From positions 458,699-522,698 of the forward strand of contig NZ_FMCR01000006.1 in the NCBI RefSeq assembly GCF_900091575.1: 64,000 bases of DNA, given 5' to 3'. The notes beneath the pieces were generated by a model. The model searched no databases. It had not been told where the DNA came from and was given only the letters and a program-made list of their open reading frames with translations. The position numbers and the translations under genes were made by a program. This stretch comes from Micromonospora saelicesensis (GTDB lineage: Bacteria > Actinomycetota > Actinomycetes > Mycobacteriales > Micromonosporaceae). Positions 25,548 through 33,031 of the stretch are shown here, piece by piece (positions within the stretch are counted from its first letter, which is position 1; each line of letters starts with the position of its first letter).

Positions 25548-25979
25548 GATTGCGCGTCCCGTCCCGTCTCCGCGGCGCGCCGTCGCGCCGCCACCAGCGT
25601 TCAGAAAACAGTTTGACGCCTGTCATCAGTTGAAACAGGCCATTGGCCGCAGCCTAGCGAGGTCGGCACCACCGGCAACCGAGCGGGTGCACGGTGTGCG
25701 GTAATGCACAACCGGACATCAGGTGTGGCCGGTTTCCGGCCATGACGCGGGTGGCATCCACCGTCCGGGCGATGTTGTCCGGCTTGCGTAACCCTGCCGT
25801 GGAGGCGTCGTTGAGTCAGATGTCGGAGCGCCGAACAGCGCAATGACGGGATACGGCCGATGCCCTGTCGGTCGAGGGGTGGCGGCGGGGCATCGTGCAT
25901 AGAGGGGCCGGACGTGTGAGGGGTGCGTCCGGCCCCTCCCCCGTGCCCAAAACTCGGTGACGCAGCAGATCGGCGTGCC
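25548..25979. other. Intergenic gap upstream of sucC
   Basis: No convincing gene lies in this 432-base region. It must contain the sucC promoter. It holds a GTAAC core at 25788-25792 and the 12-base hairpin at 25902-25938. Short frames here have no RBS and no family resemblance. Confidence 0.55.
25902..25938 (-). terminator. Hairpin downstream of the B12-binding subunit gene
   Basis: A perfect 12-base stem (GAGGGGCCGGAC at 25902-25913 and its complement at 25927-25938) with a 13-base loop lies 42 bases after the gene's stop on the minus strand. Confidence 0.6.
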
Positions 25980-26384
25980 TCAGGAAACCGGCTGGGCCAC
26001 GTTCTGTCGGACCCACTCGACAATCGCCTGGGTGGTGGCGCCCGGCGTGAAGATCTTCGCGACGCCCAGCTTCTCCAACTCGGGAATGTCGCCGTTCGGA
26101 ATGATGCCGCCACCGAACACGACGATGTCGCGGGCGTCCCGCTCACCGAGCAGTTCCAGCACCCGTCGGAAGAGCGTCATGTGCGCCCCGGAGAGCACTG
26201 ACAGGCCGACCGCGTCGGCGTCCTCCTGGATGGCGGTCTCCACGATCTGCTCGGGAGTCTGGTGCAGGCCGGTGTAGACGACCTCCATCCCGGCATCCCG
26301 CAGGGCGCGCGCGACGACCTTCGCGCCCCGGTCGTGGCCGTCCAGGCCGGGCTTGGCGACGACGACCCGAATACGAGAGCTCAT
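25980..26384 (-). CDS. Stand-alone cobalamin-binding subunit of an acyl-CoA mutase (IcmB/MCM small-subunit-like)
   Basis: A 134-residue protein made only of the B12-binding fold. The lower-ligand motif DGHDRG (DxHxxG) lies at about residues 15-20 of AKPGLDGHDRGAKVVARAL, followed by GLSVLSGAHMTLF and VVFGGGIIP, completing the SxL and GG motifs. Size and sequence fit the small subunit of isobutyryl-CoA or methylmalonyl-CoA mutases of actinomycetes (IcmB type), which works with a separately encoded large subunit. No large subunit or MeaB-type chaperone lies in this window, so its partner must be elsewhere. Confidence 0.85.
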   Translation of the reverse strand: MSSRIRVVVAKPGLDGHDRGAKVVARALRDAGMEVVYTGLHQTPEQIVETAIQEDADAVGLSVLSGAHMTLFRRVLELLGERDARDIVVFGGGIIPNGDIPELEKLGVAKIFTPGATTQAIVEWVRQNVAQPVS

Positions 26385-26870
26385 CAGCGCACACCTTTCA
26401 CCGGCTTGACCGCCATGACCTTAACGAACGGTAACCCGGCGGGCCCGGCCCGGGAAATCCGGGCTCTGCCACCGGTCGTTACCCGGCGTGTCCACCCGGC
26501 AACCCGGAGAACTCCGACCCACCCCCATGCCGGCCTCACCGCCGCCGCGCCGCTGGCAGGGCCGGGGACACCATCCCGGCACCGTTCGGAGTCAAGCCGG
26601 ACGACTCCGCCGGAACGGTCACGCTCGGCGACGAACGGGCAGCGACGGGGGCACCGTTCGGCGTCGCGATGCATGACAATCAGGGACGCAAACGGACAGA
26701 CCGACACGCCAATTTTTCGGTCTAGCTTGTGACTCGCCTGGCGGTTGGCTAACGTGTCCACGGTTGTCATCAGGTCCATGGACGGGTGACGACGCGGTCA
26801 GCGGACGTTTCACTGGAGTTCCAGGGGATGCCCACCGGCCGCTTCGGAACCCCGACAACGGAGGGTGTGC
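26385..26870. other. Divergent regulatory gap with GTAAC/GTTAC boxes
   Basis: This 486-base gap separates the mutase subunit gene (minus) from the first M23 peptidase gene (plus). No good gene is visible. GTAAC at 26431-26435 and GGTCGTTAC at 26474-26482 form an inverted pair about 45 bases apart; the second matches the box found three times before the transglycosylase gene at 63510. I looked for a ydaO-type (c-di-AMP) riboswitch here because such elements often precede wall-hydrolase genes, and saw none. Confidence 0.5.
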
Positions 26871-27578
26871 GTGCGCCAGCGCCTGTCGTCTGAGCCCGAT
26901 CGATATCGCGGTCGCCGCCGCGTACCCACCCCACCCCGCAGCCGTTACGCCGCTGTCGTCACCACCGCGTTCGTCGGTGCCGGCATCGTGGCCCTCGGCG
27001 CGAGCGCCCTGCCGGACGCCAAGGACGTCAGCCCGACGGTCCTCGACGAGCTCAAGCAGGCGTCGGTCACCAGCCAGGACGTCGCGGCCCGTTCGGAGAA
27101 CGCCGACCGCGCCTCCCGGGACAGCCGCAGCAAGGACAGCGCCGAGCCCGAGGTCTGGCTGCTGCCGCTACAGGGCTACGACTTCAACTCCCCGTACGGG
27201 ATGCGCTGGGGCAAGCTGCACACCGGCGTGGACCTCGTCGCCGGCGAAGGCACGCCCTACGTGGCGATCCACGACGGGTTGGTCACCAAGGCCGGCTGGT
27301 TCGGCGGGTACGGCAACGCGGTGATCGTCCAGCACGCCGACGGCAGCGAGGCCATCTACGGCCACTCCTCCGCGGTGAGCGTCAAGGAAGGCCAGCAGAT
27401 CAAGGCGGGCGACCAGCTCGGCCTCGTGGGTCAGACCGGCCACGCGTACGGCACCCACCTGCACCTGGAGATCCATGTCAAGGGGCAGCCGATCGACCCG
27501 GTGCCGTTCCTCCAGGAGCGCGGAGTGGACATCAAGCTGCAAGTCGAGGCAATCTACAGCGAGGTAGCCGCCTCCTGA
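26871..27578 (+). CDS. Secreted or membrane-anchored M23 (LytM-type) peptidase
   Basis: A 235-residue peptidoglycan endopeptidase. A basic N-terminus (MRQRLSSEPDRYRGRRR) is followed by one hydrophobic segment, YAAVVTTAFVGAGIVALGA (residues 26-45), acting as signal or anchor. The linker to about residue 95 is charged. The LytM domain carries zinc ligands LHTGVDL (HxxxD) near 118 and the catalytic HLHLEIH near 198. GTG at 26871 is chosen because GGAGG lies 6 bases upstream; the frame's first GTG at 26865 has no spacing. A terminator follows at 27598-27625 and a second M23 gene lies next. Confidence 0.88.
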   Translation: MRQRLSSEPDRYRGRRRVPTPPRSRYAAVVTTAFVGAGIVALGASALPDAKDVSPTVLDELKQASVTSQDVAARSENADRASRDSRSKDSAEPEVWLLPLQGYDFNSPYGMRWGKLHTGVDLVAGEGTPYVAIHDGLVTKAGWFGGYGNAVIVQHADGSEAIYGHSSAVSVKEGQQIKAGDQLGLVGQTGHAYGTHLHLEIHVKGQPIDPVPFLQERGVDIKLQVEAIYSEVAAS

Positions 27579-27597
27579 CGATGCGTAACGACCGTTG

Positions 27598-27630
27598 ACC
27601 GCCCGGATCTGTCGATCCGGGCGGTTTTGC
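27598..27630 (+). terminator. Intrinsic terminator after the first M23 gene
   Basis: A perfect 12-base stem (ACCGCCCGGATC at 27598-27609 and complement at 27614-27625) with loop TGTC is followed by TTTGCGTT. It is one of the few hairpins here with a partial U-tract. A GTAACGACC box lies just before it at 27585-27593. Confidence 0.85.
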
Positions 27631-27851
27631 GTTGGGCGGTCACGGCGGATGTATCCCGGGTCACAGTGTCGAATGTGACCGACGGCACCCACCAACATGA
27701 TCACTTTTCCGGATGTAGCGCCGCACAGCGGGTCATATCCGGGCAGCCGATCGTCCGCTCTCCGTCCGAGGGTTCGGTCCCCGCGCCCACCCCACCTCGG
27801 CCCGACACCAGTATTTCGAGGTCAAGTGCCCCTCGACTGTGAAGGTCCGCC

Positions 27852-28622
27852 GTGCAGGAAGACAGCCCCGTCCAGAACGAGAACACCCCCGACACCAGCG
27901 AGACCGCGCCGCCGCAGCGCACCGGCCGACGGAACCGCCTCATCGTGCTCGGGGCCGCCGCCCTGGTAGCCCTCGGCCTCGGTGGTGTCGCCGTCGCCAC
28001 CAGCGGCACCGACCACCCGGCCCCCGCCGCCGTCTCCCTCGACACCCAGGCCCGGGCCGAGGCCGCGAGCCGGGCCGACCGCTCGGTCCGTGAGTCGAGC
28101 ACCCCGGTCGCCCCCTCGCTCAGCCCGACGCCCAGCCCGTCGACGGTCAGCGCCAGCCCGACCCCCGCGAAGACGGCCGCCGCGAAGGCCAAGCCGAAGC
28201 CGAAAAAGACCACCAGGCCCACGCCCGCCTGGGTCGACCCGATGCCGGGCGCAGCCGTCACGTCCTGCTACGGGCAGCGCTGGGGCACCCTGCACGCCGG
28301 TATCGACCTGGCGCTGCCGTCCGGTACGCCGATCCACGCTGCGGCCGCCGGCACCGTGACCCAGGCCGGCGACGCCTCCGACGGGTACGGCAACTCCGTC
28401 TTCATCGACCACGGCAACGGCTACCTGACCCACTACGCCCACCAGAGCCGCATCGCGGTCACCGTCGGGCAGAAGGTCAAGGCCGGCCAGGTCATCGGCT
28501 ACGAGGGCGCCACCGGCGATGCCACCGGCCCGCACCTGCACTTCGAGGTGCACCAGGGCATGTGGAACCAGATCGACCCGGCCCCGTTCATGCGGTCCCG
28601 CGGCGTCGACCTGGGCTGCTGA
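27852..28622 (+). CDS. M23 peptidase with Pro/Ser/Lys-rich linker
   Basis: A 256-residue peptidase. After a 28-residue cytoplasmic head comes one transmembrane or signal segment (LIVLGAAALVALGLGGVAVATSG), then a long disordered linker of Pro, Ser, Thr, Ala and Lys (residues 55-125, e.g. PTPAKTAAAKAKPKPKKTT) suited to crossing the wall. The LytM domain has LHAGIDLALPSGTPIHAAAAGTV near 148 and HLHFEVH near 232. Both zinc motifs are intact. GTG start at 27852. It ends just before a GATC-type hairpin facing pcrA. The upstream M23 gene is a divergent paralogue with its own terminator. Confidence 0.9.
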   Translation: MQEDSPVQNENTPDTSETAPPQRTGRRNRLIVLGAAALVALGLGGVAVATSGTDHPAPAAVSLDTQARAEAASRADRSVRESSTPVAPSLSPTPSPSTVSASPTPAKTAAAKAKPKPKKTTRPTPAWVDPMPGAAVTSCYGQRWGTLHAGIDLALPSGTPIHAAAAGTVTQAGDASDGYGNSVFIDHGNGYLTHYAHQSRIAVTVGQKVKAGQVIGYEGATGDATGPHLHFEVHQGMWNQIDPAPFMRSRGVDLGC

Positions 28623-28652
28623 GGCGACGTCCGGGCGCGGTCCGGGCGCAAC

Positions 28653-28702
28653 ATCAAGGAAAGAGTGGCCTCAGCGGTACGCGAGGCCACTCTTTCCTTG
28701 AT
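28653..28702. repeat. GATC-anchored long hairpin (copy 3) between M23 gene and pcrA
   Basis: Perfect 20-base arms (28653-28672 and 28683-28702, core ATCAAGGAAAGAGTGGCC) enclose a 10-base spacer. The hairpin is followed at 28706-28719 by GCACGATCTTGGG, a segment that recurs beside the hairpin at 47188-47266. It lies between convergent genes. Confidence 0.85.
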
Positions 28703-28727
28703 CTAGCACGATCTTGGGACGACGGGG

Positions 28728-31133
28728 TCAGAGCTTGTCGACCGGGGCGTGCCGGAGCACCAGCCACATGGTCTGGTCGCCGAAATCGATCTGCGCGCGG
28801 GCACCCGGGCCGTGCCCCTCGACGGCGAGCACCCGCCCCAGCCCGTACCGCTGATGGTTGACCCGGTCGCCCGCGGACACCTTCGGCCCCTGCGGCAGCT
28901 CACTGGCGGTGGTCAGCCGGCTGGCGTCCACGCCGAGCCGCTGCGCCAACTGGGCCGCCTTCGGCGTACCCCCGGTGAAGTTGCCACGCGCGCCGGGCGC
29001 GCGGTCCGCGCGGCCACCGACGCCGCCGCCCCCGCCAGCCCACGAGGTGTACGACCCTTCGGTGCGCTCCCAGTGCACCAACTCGCTCGGCAGCTCCTCC
29101 AGAAAGCGTGACGGCGGGTTGTAGGACGGCTGCCCCCAGGCCGAGCGGGTCACCGCCCGGGACATGTAGAGCCGCTGTCGGGCACGGGTGATGCCGACGT
29201 ACGCCAGTCGGCGCTCCTCCTCCAACTCGCGGGTGTCGCCCAGCGAGCGCAGGTGCGGGAAGACGCCGTCCTCCAGCCCGGTCAGGAAGACCACCGGGAA
29301 TTCCAGCCCCTTGGCGGTGTGCAGCGTCATCAGGGTGACCACGCCCTGGTGGTCGGGGTCGTCGGAGGGGATCTGGTCCGCGTCGGCGACCAGCGCCACC
29401 TGCTCCAGGAAGCCGGCCAGAGTGGCCCGCTCCCCCTCCTCGCCCAGCGCCTCGATCCGCTCGGTGTACTCGCGGGCGACGCTGACCAGCTCCTGGAGGT
29501 TGTCCACCCGGCCGGCGTCCTGCGGGTCCAGGCTTTCCTCCAGCTCGGTGAGGTAGCCGGAACGGGTCAGCAGCGCCTCCAGCACCTCCTCCGGGGTGCC
29601 GGTCTCGGCCAGCTCGCGGGCGCCGTCGAGCAGCGCCACGAAGTCCGCGATGCCGTTGGCCGCCCGACTGGAGATGCCCGGAGCCTCTCGGGCCCGCCGC
29701 AGCGCCGCGCCGAAGGAGATCCGGTCGCGGCTGGAGAGCGCCTCGACACACGCCTCGGCGCGGTCGCCGATCCCCCGGCGCGGGGTGTTGAGCACCCGCC
29801 GCAGGCTCACCGTGTCGTCGTCGTTGACCACCGAACGCAGGTACGCCAGGGCGTCGCGGACCTCCTTGCGCTCGTAGAAGCGCACCCCGCCGACCACCTT
29901 GTAGGGCAGGCCGACCCGGATGAACACCTCCTCGAAGACGCGGGACTGCGCGTTGGTCCGGTAGAAGACGGCGACGTCGCCGGGGCGGGTCTCGTCGGCG
30001 TCGACCAGCCGGTCGATCTCCCGGGCCACCCAGTCGGCCTCGGCGTGCTCGGTGTCGGCCACGTAGCCGACGATCTGCTCGCCGGCGCCGGCCTCGCTCC
30101 ACAGTCGCTTGGGTTTGCGGGAGGTGTTGCGGTCGATCACCGCGTTGGCCGCGTTGAGGATGGTCTGGGTGGAGCGGTAGTTCTGCTCCAGCAGGATCGT
30201 CCGAGCGTCGGTGAAGTCCCGTTCGAACTCCAGGATGTTGCGGATCGTCGCACCCCGGAACGCGTAGATCGACTGGTCGGCGTCGCCGACCACGCACAGC
30301 TCGGCGGGCTCCAGCCCGTCGGTGCCGGAGACCAGCTCCTTGATCAGGACGTACTGGGCGTGGTTCGTGTCCTGGTATTCGTCGACCAGCACGTGCCGGA
30401 ACCGTCGGCGGTAGCTCTCCGCGACGTGCGGGTGGGACTGGAGCAGGTGCACCGTGGTCATGATCAGGTCGTCGAAGTCCAGGGCGTGTGCCTCGCGCAG
30501 CCGACGCTGGTAGAGCGTGTACGCCTCGGCCAGCGCCCGCTCGTTGGGCCCGGTGGCCCGCGCCGCGAACTGCTCCGGGTCGACCAGCTCGTTCTTGAGG
30601 TTGGAGACCTGGGCGGCCAGCCCACGCGCCGGGTAGCGCTTCGGGTCGAGATCCAGCTCGCGGGTTACCAACTGCATCAACCGGCGGGAGTCGTCCGCGT
30701 CGTAGATCGAGAATGTCGACTTGAGGCCGGCGTGCTCGTGCTCGGCACGCAGGATCCGCACGCAGGCCGAGTGGAACGTCGACACCCACATCAGGCGGGC
30801 CCGTGGGCCCACCAGCGCGGCGACGCGCTCCTTCATCTCGCCGGCGGCCTTGTTGGTGAAGGTGATCGCGATGATCTCGCCGGGGTGCACGTCCCGAGCG
30901 GCGAGCAGGTAGGCGATCCGGTGCGTGAGCACCCGGGTCTTGCCGGACCCGGCGCCGGCCACGATCAGCAGCGGCGAGCCAGCATGGCTGACGGCGTCGC
31001 GCTGCGGCCCGTTGAGCCCGGCGAGCAGCTGCTGCGGATCGAGGCGCGCGGCGGCCGCCCCGGGTCGGTGCGGGCGGGCCGGCGCGGACTCCGGCGCAGG
31101 CGGGGACGCGGGGATGTCGAAGAGAGGATGCAT
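28728..31133 (-). CDS. pcrA: ATP-dependent DNA helicase PcrA/UvrD
   Basis: An 801-residue superfamily 1A 3'-5' helicase for repair and replication-transcription conflict. All motifs are present in order: LNGPQRDAV (Q motif), I (IVAGAGSGKTRVLTHR), Ia (ITFTNKAAGEMKER), II (VDEYQDTNHAQ), III (VVGDADQSIYAFRGA), IV (LEQNYRSTQTI), V (LMTLHTAKGLEFPVVF) and VI (EERRLAYVGITRARQRL). The C-terminal 70 residues form the Tudor-like domain of PcrA (VSAGDRVNHQRYGLGRVLAVEG...IDFGDQTMWLVL). An N-terminal Pro/Ala-rich stretch of about 30 residues precedes the helicase core. Confidence 0.97.
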   Translation of the reverse strand: MHPLFDIPASPPAPESAPARPHRPGAAAARLDPQQLLAGLNGPQRDAVSHAGSPLLIVAGAGSGKTRVLTHRIAYLLAARDVHPGEIIAITFTNKAAGEMKERVAALVGPRARLMWVSTFHSACVRILRAEHEHAGLKSTFSIYDADDSRRLMQLVTRELDLDPKRYPARGLAAQVSNLKNELVDPEQFAARATGPNERALAEAYTLYQRRLREAHALDFDDLIMTTVHLLQSHPHVAESYRRRFRHVLVDEYQDTNHAQYVLIKELVSGTDGLEPAELCVVGDADQSIYAFRGATIRNILEFERDFTDARTILLEQNYRSTQTILNAANAVIDRNTSRKPKRLWSEAGAGEQIVGYVADTEHAEADWVAREIDRLVDADETRPGDVAVFYRTNAQSRVFEEVFIRVGLPYKVVGGVRFYERKEVRDALAYLRSVVNDDDTVSLRRVLNTPRRGIGDRAEACVEALSSRDRISFGAALRRAREAPGISSRAANGIADFVALLDGARELAETGTPEEVLEALLTRSGYLTELEESLDPQDAGRVDNLQELVSVAREYTERIEALGEEGERATLAGFLEQVALVADADQIPSDDPDHQGVVTLMTLHTAKGLEFPVVFLTGLEDGVFPHLRSLGDTRELEEERRLAYVGITRARQRLYMSRAVTRSAWGQPSYNPPSRFLEELPSELVHWERTEGSYTSWAGGGGGVGGRADRAPGARGNFTGGTPKAAQLAQRLGVDASRLTTASELPQGPKVSAGDRVNHQRYGLGRVLAVEGHGPGARAQIDFGDQTMWLVLRHAPVDKL

Positions 31134-31260
31134 CGCCCGACAAGTCTATGCCGCAGGCCGGACACTGCGCCTCTGGCGCTCAGCAGCTCGTGCCCGACGG
31201 CGCGCACCACCACCCGGCACGCCCACCGGCGGGAAAGGTGCCCTTCGCGACGCGGAATGC

Positions 31261-31290
31261 TTGCGCACCCGGCAACGACGTGGGCATACT
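31261..31290 (+). promoter_or_regulatory. Candidate promoter of the leader peptide and chorismate mutase
   Basis: TTGCGC (31261-31266) and CATACT (31285-31290) are 18 bases apart. A start site about 7 bases after the -10 box would fall at 31297-31298, on the GTG of the leader peptide, so the leader would be translated from a leaderless mRNA. The elements are read from sequence; activity is inferred. Confidence 0.5.
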
Positions 31291-31297
31291 CGACGGC

Positions 31298-31363
31298 GTG
31301 ATCGCTGCGCGCTTCTACTTTTACTATGGCACCGGGAGTCCGGCTGCCGTAGGTCGCGCCTGA
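31298..31363 (+). CDS. Aromatic leader peptide of a chorismate mutase attenuator
   Basis: A 21-residue reading frame encodes MIAARFYFYYGTGSPAAVGRA then TGA. Codons 6-10 are Phe-Tyr-Phe-Tyr-Tyr (31313-31327), the end products of the pathway downstream. There is no Shine-Dalgarno, which fits leaderless translation from the promoter at 31261-31290. The stop is followed by an intrinsic terminator after 16 bases. The segment 31333-31341 (CGGGAGTCC) can pair, with two G.U pairs, with 31388-31396 (GGGCTCCTG) in the terminator's 5' half, giving an alternative antiterminator when the ribosome stalls at the aromatic codons. Confidence 0.78.
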   Translation: MIAARFYFYYGTGSPAAVGRA

Positions 31364-31379
31364 TCGATTCAGACCTGCT

Positions 31380-31412
31380 AAAGCCCCGGGCTCCTGGAGT
31401 CCGGGGCTTTTT
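31380..31412 (+). terminator. Intrinsic terminator of the aromatic attenuator
   Basis: The stem AAAGCCCCGG (31380-31389) pairs with CCGGGGCTTT (31401-31410) around an 11-base loop, followed by a T-run (31408-31412). It lies between the leader peptide stop and the chorismate mutase start at 31460. Its 5' arm and loop overlap the proposed antiterminator partner 31388-31396. Confidence 0.82.
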
Positions 31413-31459
31413 CCGTCCCAGGTTCCGGGCACCGGGCACCACAGTGCGAGAGGTACCCG

Positions 31460-31849
31460 ATGATGACAGGCGTGATGGAGCAGAGCGGCAGCCCGAACCG
31501 ACCGGGGCAGCCCGCAGCGCAGGGGGCTGAGGCGGCGGTGGCCGCAGCACCGACGGGTGCGGACGCCGAGCCGGCCGAGCAGCAGACCGGCACCCAGGAG
31601 CCGTCCGCCTCGGCGCGGATCGTGCAGATCAGGGAACGGATCGACGAGATCGACCACGCGTTGATCACGCTCTGGCAGGAGCGGGCCGCGTTGTCCCAGG
31701 AGGTCGGCGCGACCCGGATGGCGTCCGGTGGGACCCGCCTGGTGCTTTCCCGGGAACGGGAGATCCTGGAGCGTTTCCGCGTCGCGCTCGGTGCCGACGG
31801 CACCCAGCTGGCCCTGCTGCTGCTCCGCGCGGGCCGCGGCCCGCTGTGA
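31460..31849 (+). CDS. Chorismate mutase, AroQ class
   Basis: A 129-residue protein that converts chorismate to prephenate, the branch point to Phe and Tyr. The first 50 residues are low-complexity (Ala, Gly, Pro, Gln). The AroQ helical domain follows: ARIVQIRERIDEIDHALITLWQERAALSQEVGATRMASGGTRLVLSREREILERF, with the conserved Arg, Asp and the RREI-like basic stretch of monofunctional actinobacterial mutases. GAGAGG six bases before the ATG at 31460 supports this start; ATG at 31463 or 31475 is possible. It is preceded by a leader peptide with FYFYY and a terminator, so it is likely attenuated by Phe/Tyr supply. No prephenate enzyme gene follows. Confidence 0.87.
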   Translation: MMTGVMEQSGSPNRPGQPAAQGAEAAVAAAPTGADAEPAEQQTGTQEPSASARIVQIRERIDEIDHALITLWQERAALSQEVGATRMASGGTRLVLSREREILERFRVALGADGTQLALLLLRAGRGPL

Positions 31850-31968
31850 GCCGCCTCAGCCCGCGCTGAACCGGGCCACGGCTCCCTGGTGAGCACACCG
31901 CCCATCGTGCTTGCTGACGCCGCCTGGGCGGCCAGACGCCGCGCGGCCGATCCGGGTCACGAACAGAC

Positions 31969-32011
31969 GAAACCGCCTGCCGTCGTCGTGGTGACGGCGG
32001 CAGGCGGTTTC
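31969..32011. terminator. Bidirectional hairpin between chorismate mutase and second transporter operon
   Basis: A perfect 14-base stem (GAAACCGCCTGCCG at 31969-31982 and complement at 31998-32011) with a 15-base loop. It ends 7 bases before the stop codon of the DppF-type gene and 120 bases after the chorismate mutase stop. Confidence 0.8.
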
Positions 32012-32017
32012 GGTGAC

Positions 32018-33031
32018 TCACACCTCGTGGGTGGCGACGATCTCGCGCTTCTCCGCGAAGTGGCAGGCGCTCGGGTGGTCCGAGCCCCGCCGGATCTCCA
32101 GCAACGGGACCTGCTCGGCGCAGACGTCCTGCGCCTTCCAGCAGCGGGTCCGGAACCGGCAGCCCGAGGGCGGGCTGATCGGCGACGGCACGTCACCCGT
32201 GAGCCGGATGATCGTCTTGTTGTTCCGCTGGGTCGGGTCCGGCACCGGCACCGCGGAGAGCAGAGCCTGGGTGTACGGGTGGGTCGGTCGCTCGTAGATC
32301 TCGTCCTCGGTGCCGATCTCGACGATCTTGCCGAGGTACATCACCGCCACCCGGTCCGACAGGTGGCGGACCACCGACAGGTCGTGCGCGATGAAGACGT
32401 ACGAGAGGCCGAACTCGCCCTGCAACTGCTCCAGCAGGTTCATGACCTGAGCCTGGATGGAGACGTCCAGCGCCGACACCGGCTCGTCGCAGACGATGAT
32501 CTCCGGCCGCAGCGCGAGCGCGCGGGCGATGCCGATGCGCTGACGCTGACCGCCGGAGAACTGGTGCGGGTACCGGTTGATGTGCTCCGGGTTGAGCCCG
32601 ACCAGGTCGAGCAGTTCGCGGACCTTGGCCCGGCGGCTGCCCTTCGGCGCCACCTCGGGGTGAATCTCGAACGGCTCACCGAGCAGGTCACCGACGGTCA
32701 TCCGCGGGTTCAGCGAGGTGTACGGGTCCTGCATCACCAGCTGGATCTGCCGGCGCAGACGCCGCAGCGCCCCACCGGACAGCTTGGAGATGTCCTGGCC
32801 CTTGTAGACCACGTTGCCGGCGGTCGGCTTCTCCAGGTTCATCAGCACCCGGGCGAGCGTCGACTTGCCGCAGCCGGACTCGCCGACCACACCGAGGGTC
32901 TCTCCGGCGCGCAGACCGAACGAGACCCCGTCGACCGCCTTGACCTGACCAACGGTCTTCTTGAACACCACACCCTGCGTGACGGGGTAGTGCTTGACCA
33001 GGTCATTGACCTCGAGGATGTTCTCAGACAC
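32018..33031 (-). CDS. Peptide ABC transporter ATP-binding protein (DppF type, second system)
   Basis: A 337-residue ATPase, the last gene of the second importer. VKHYPVTQGVVFKKTVGQVKAVDGVSFGL, Walker A GESGCGKSTLARVL, VMQDPYTSLNPRMTVGDLLGEPF, signature FSGGQRQRIGIARALAL, Walker B IVCDEPVSALDVSIQAQVMNLL and IAHDLSVVRHLSDR are all present, and the C-terminal cysteine-containing tail is kept (GCRFRTRCWKAQDVC). It is strikingly similar to the plus-strand DppF-type protein at 17371-18405. It overlaps the DppD-type gene by 8 bases. Confidence 0.94.
   Translation of the reverse strand: MSENILEVNDLVKHYPVTQGVVFKKTVGQVKAVDGVSFGLRAGETLGVVGESGCGKSTLARVLMNLEKPTAGNVVYKGQDISKLSGGALRRLRRQIQLVMQDPYTSLNPRMTVGDLLGEPFEIHPEVAPKGSRRAKVRELLDLVGLNPEHINRYPHQFSGGQRQRIGIARALALRPEIIVCDEPVSALDVSIQAQVMNLLEQLQGEFGLSYVFIAHDLSVVRHLSDRVAVMYLGKIVEIGTEDEIYERPTHPYTQALLSAVPVPDPTQRNNKTIIRLTGDVPSPISPPSGCRFRTRCWKAQDVCAEQVPLLEIRRGSDHPSACHFAEKREIVATHEV

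Larger units (their letters stand above)
31134..31459 (+). other. Attenuator-bearing leader region of the chorismate mutase gene
   Basis: This 326-base gap contains a promoter-like element (31261-31290), the aromatic leader peptide (31298-31363) and an intrinsic terminator (31380-31412), all described separately. The part from 31134 to 31260 holds nothing I can name; it must carry the pcrA promoter on the other strand. Confidence 0.75.

Noticed and set aside
26385..26870. Possible c-di-AMP (ydaO) riboswitch upstream of the M23 gene
   Set aside because: Such riboswitches often precede wall-hydrolase genes, but the conserved GGGGTGAATC-type core and the paired GACAGCTAACC region were not found here or before 63510.
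29253..31301. A 682-codon plus-strand frame opposite pcrA
   Set aside because: Antisense shadow; the pcrA helicase motifs on the minus strand are unambiguous.
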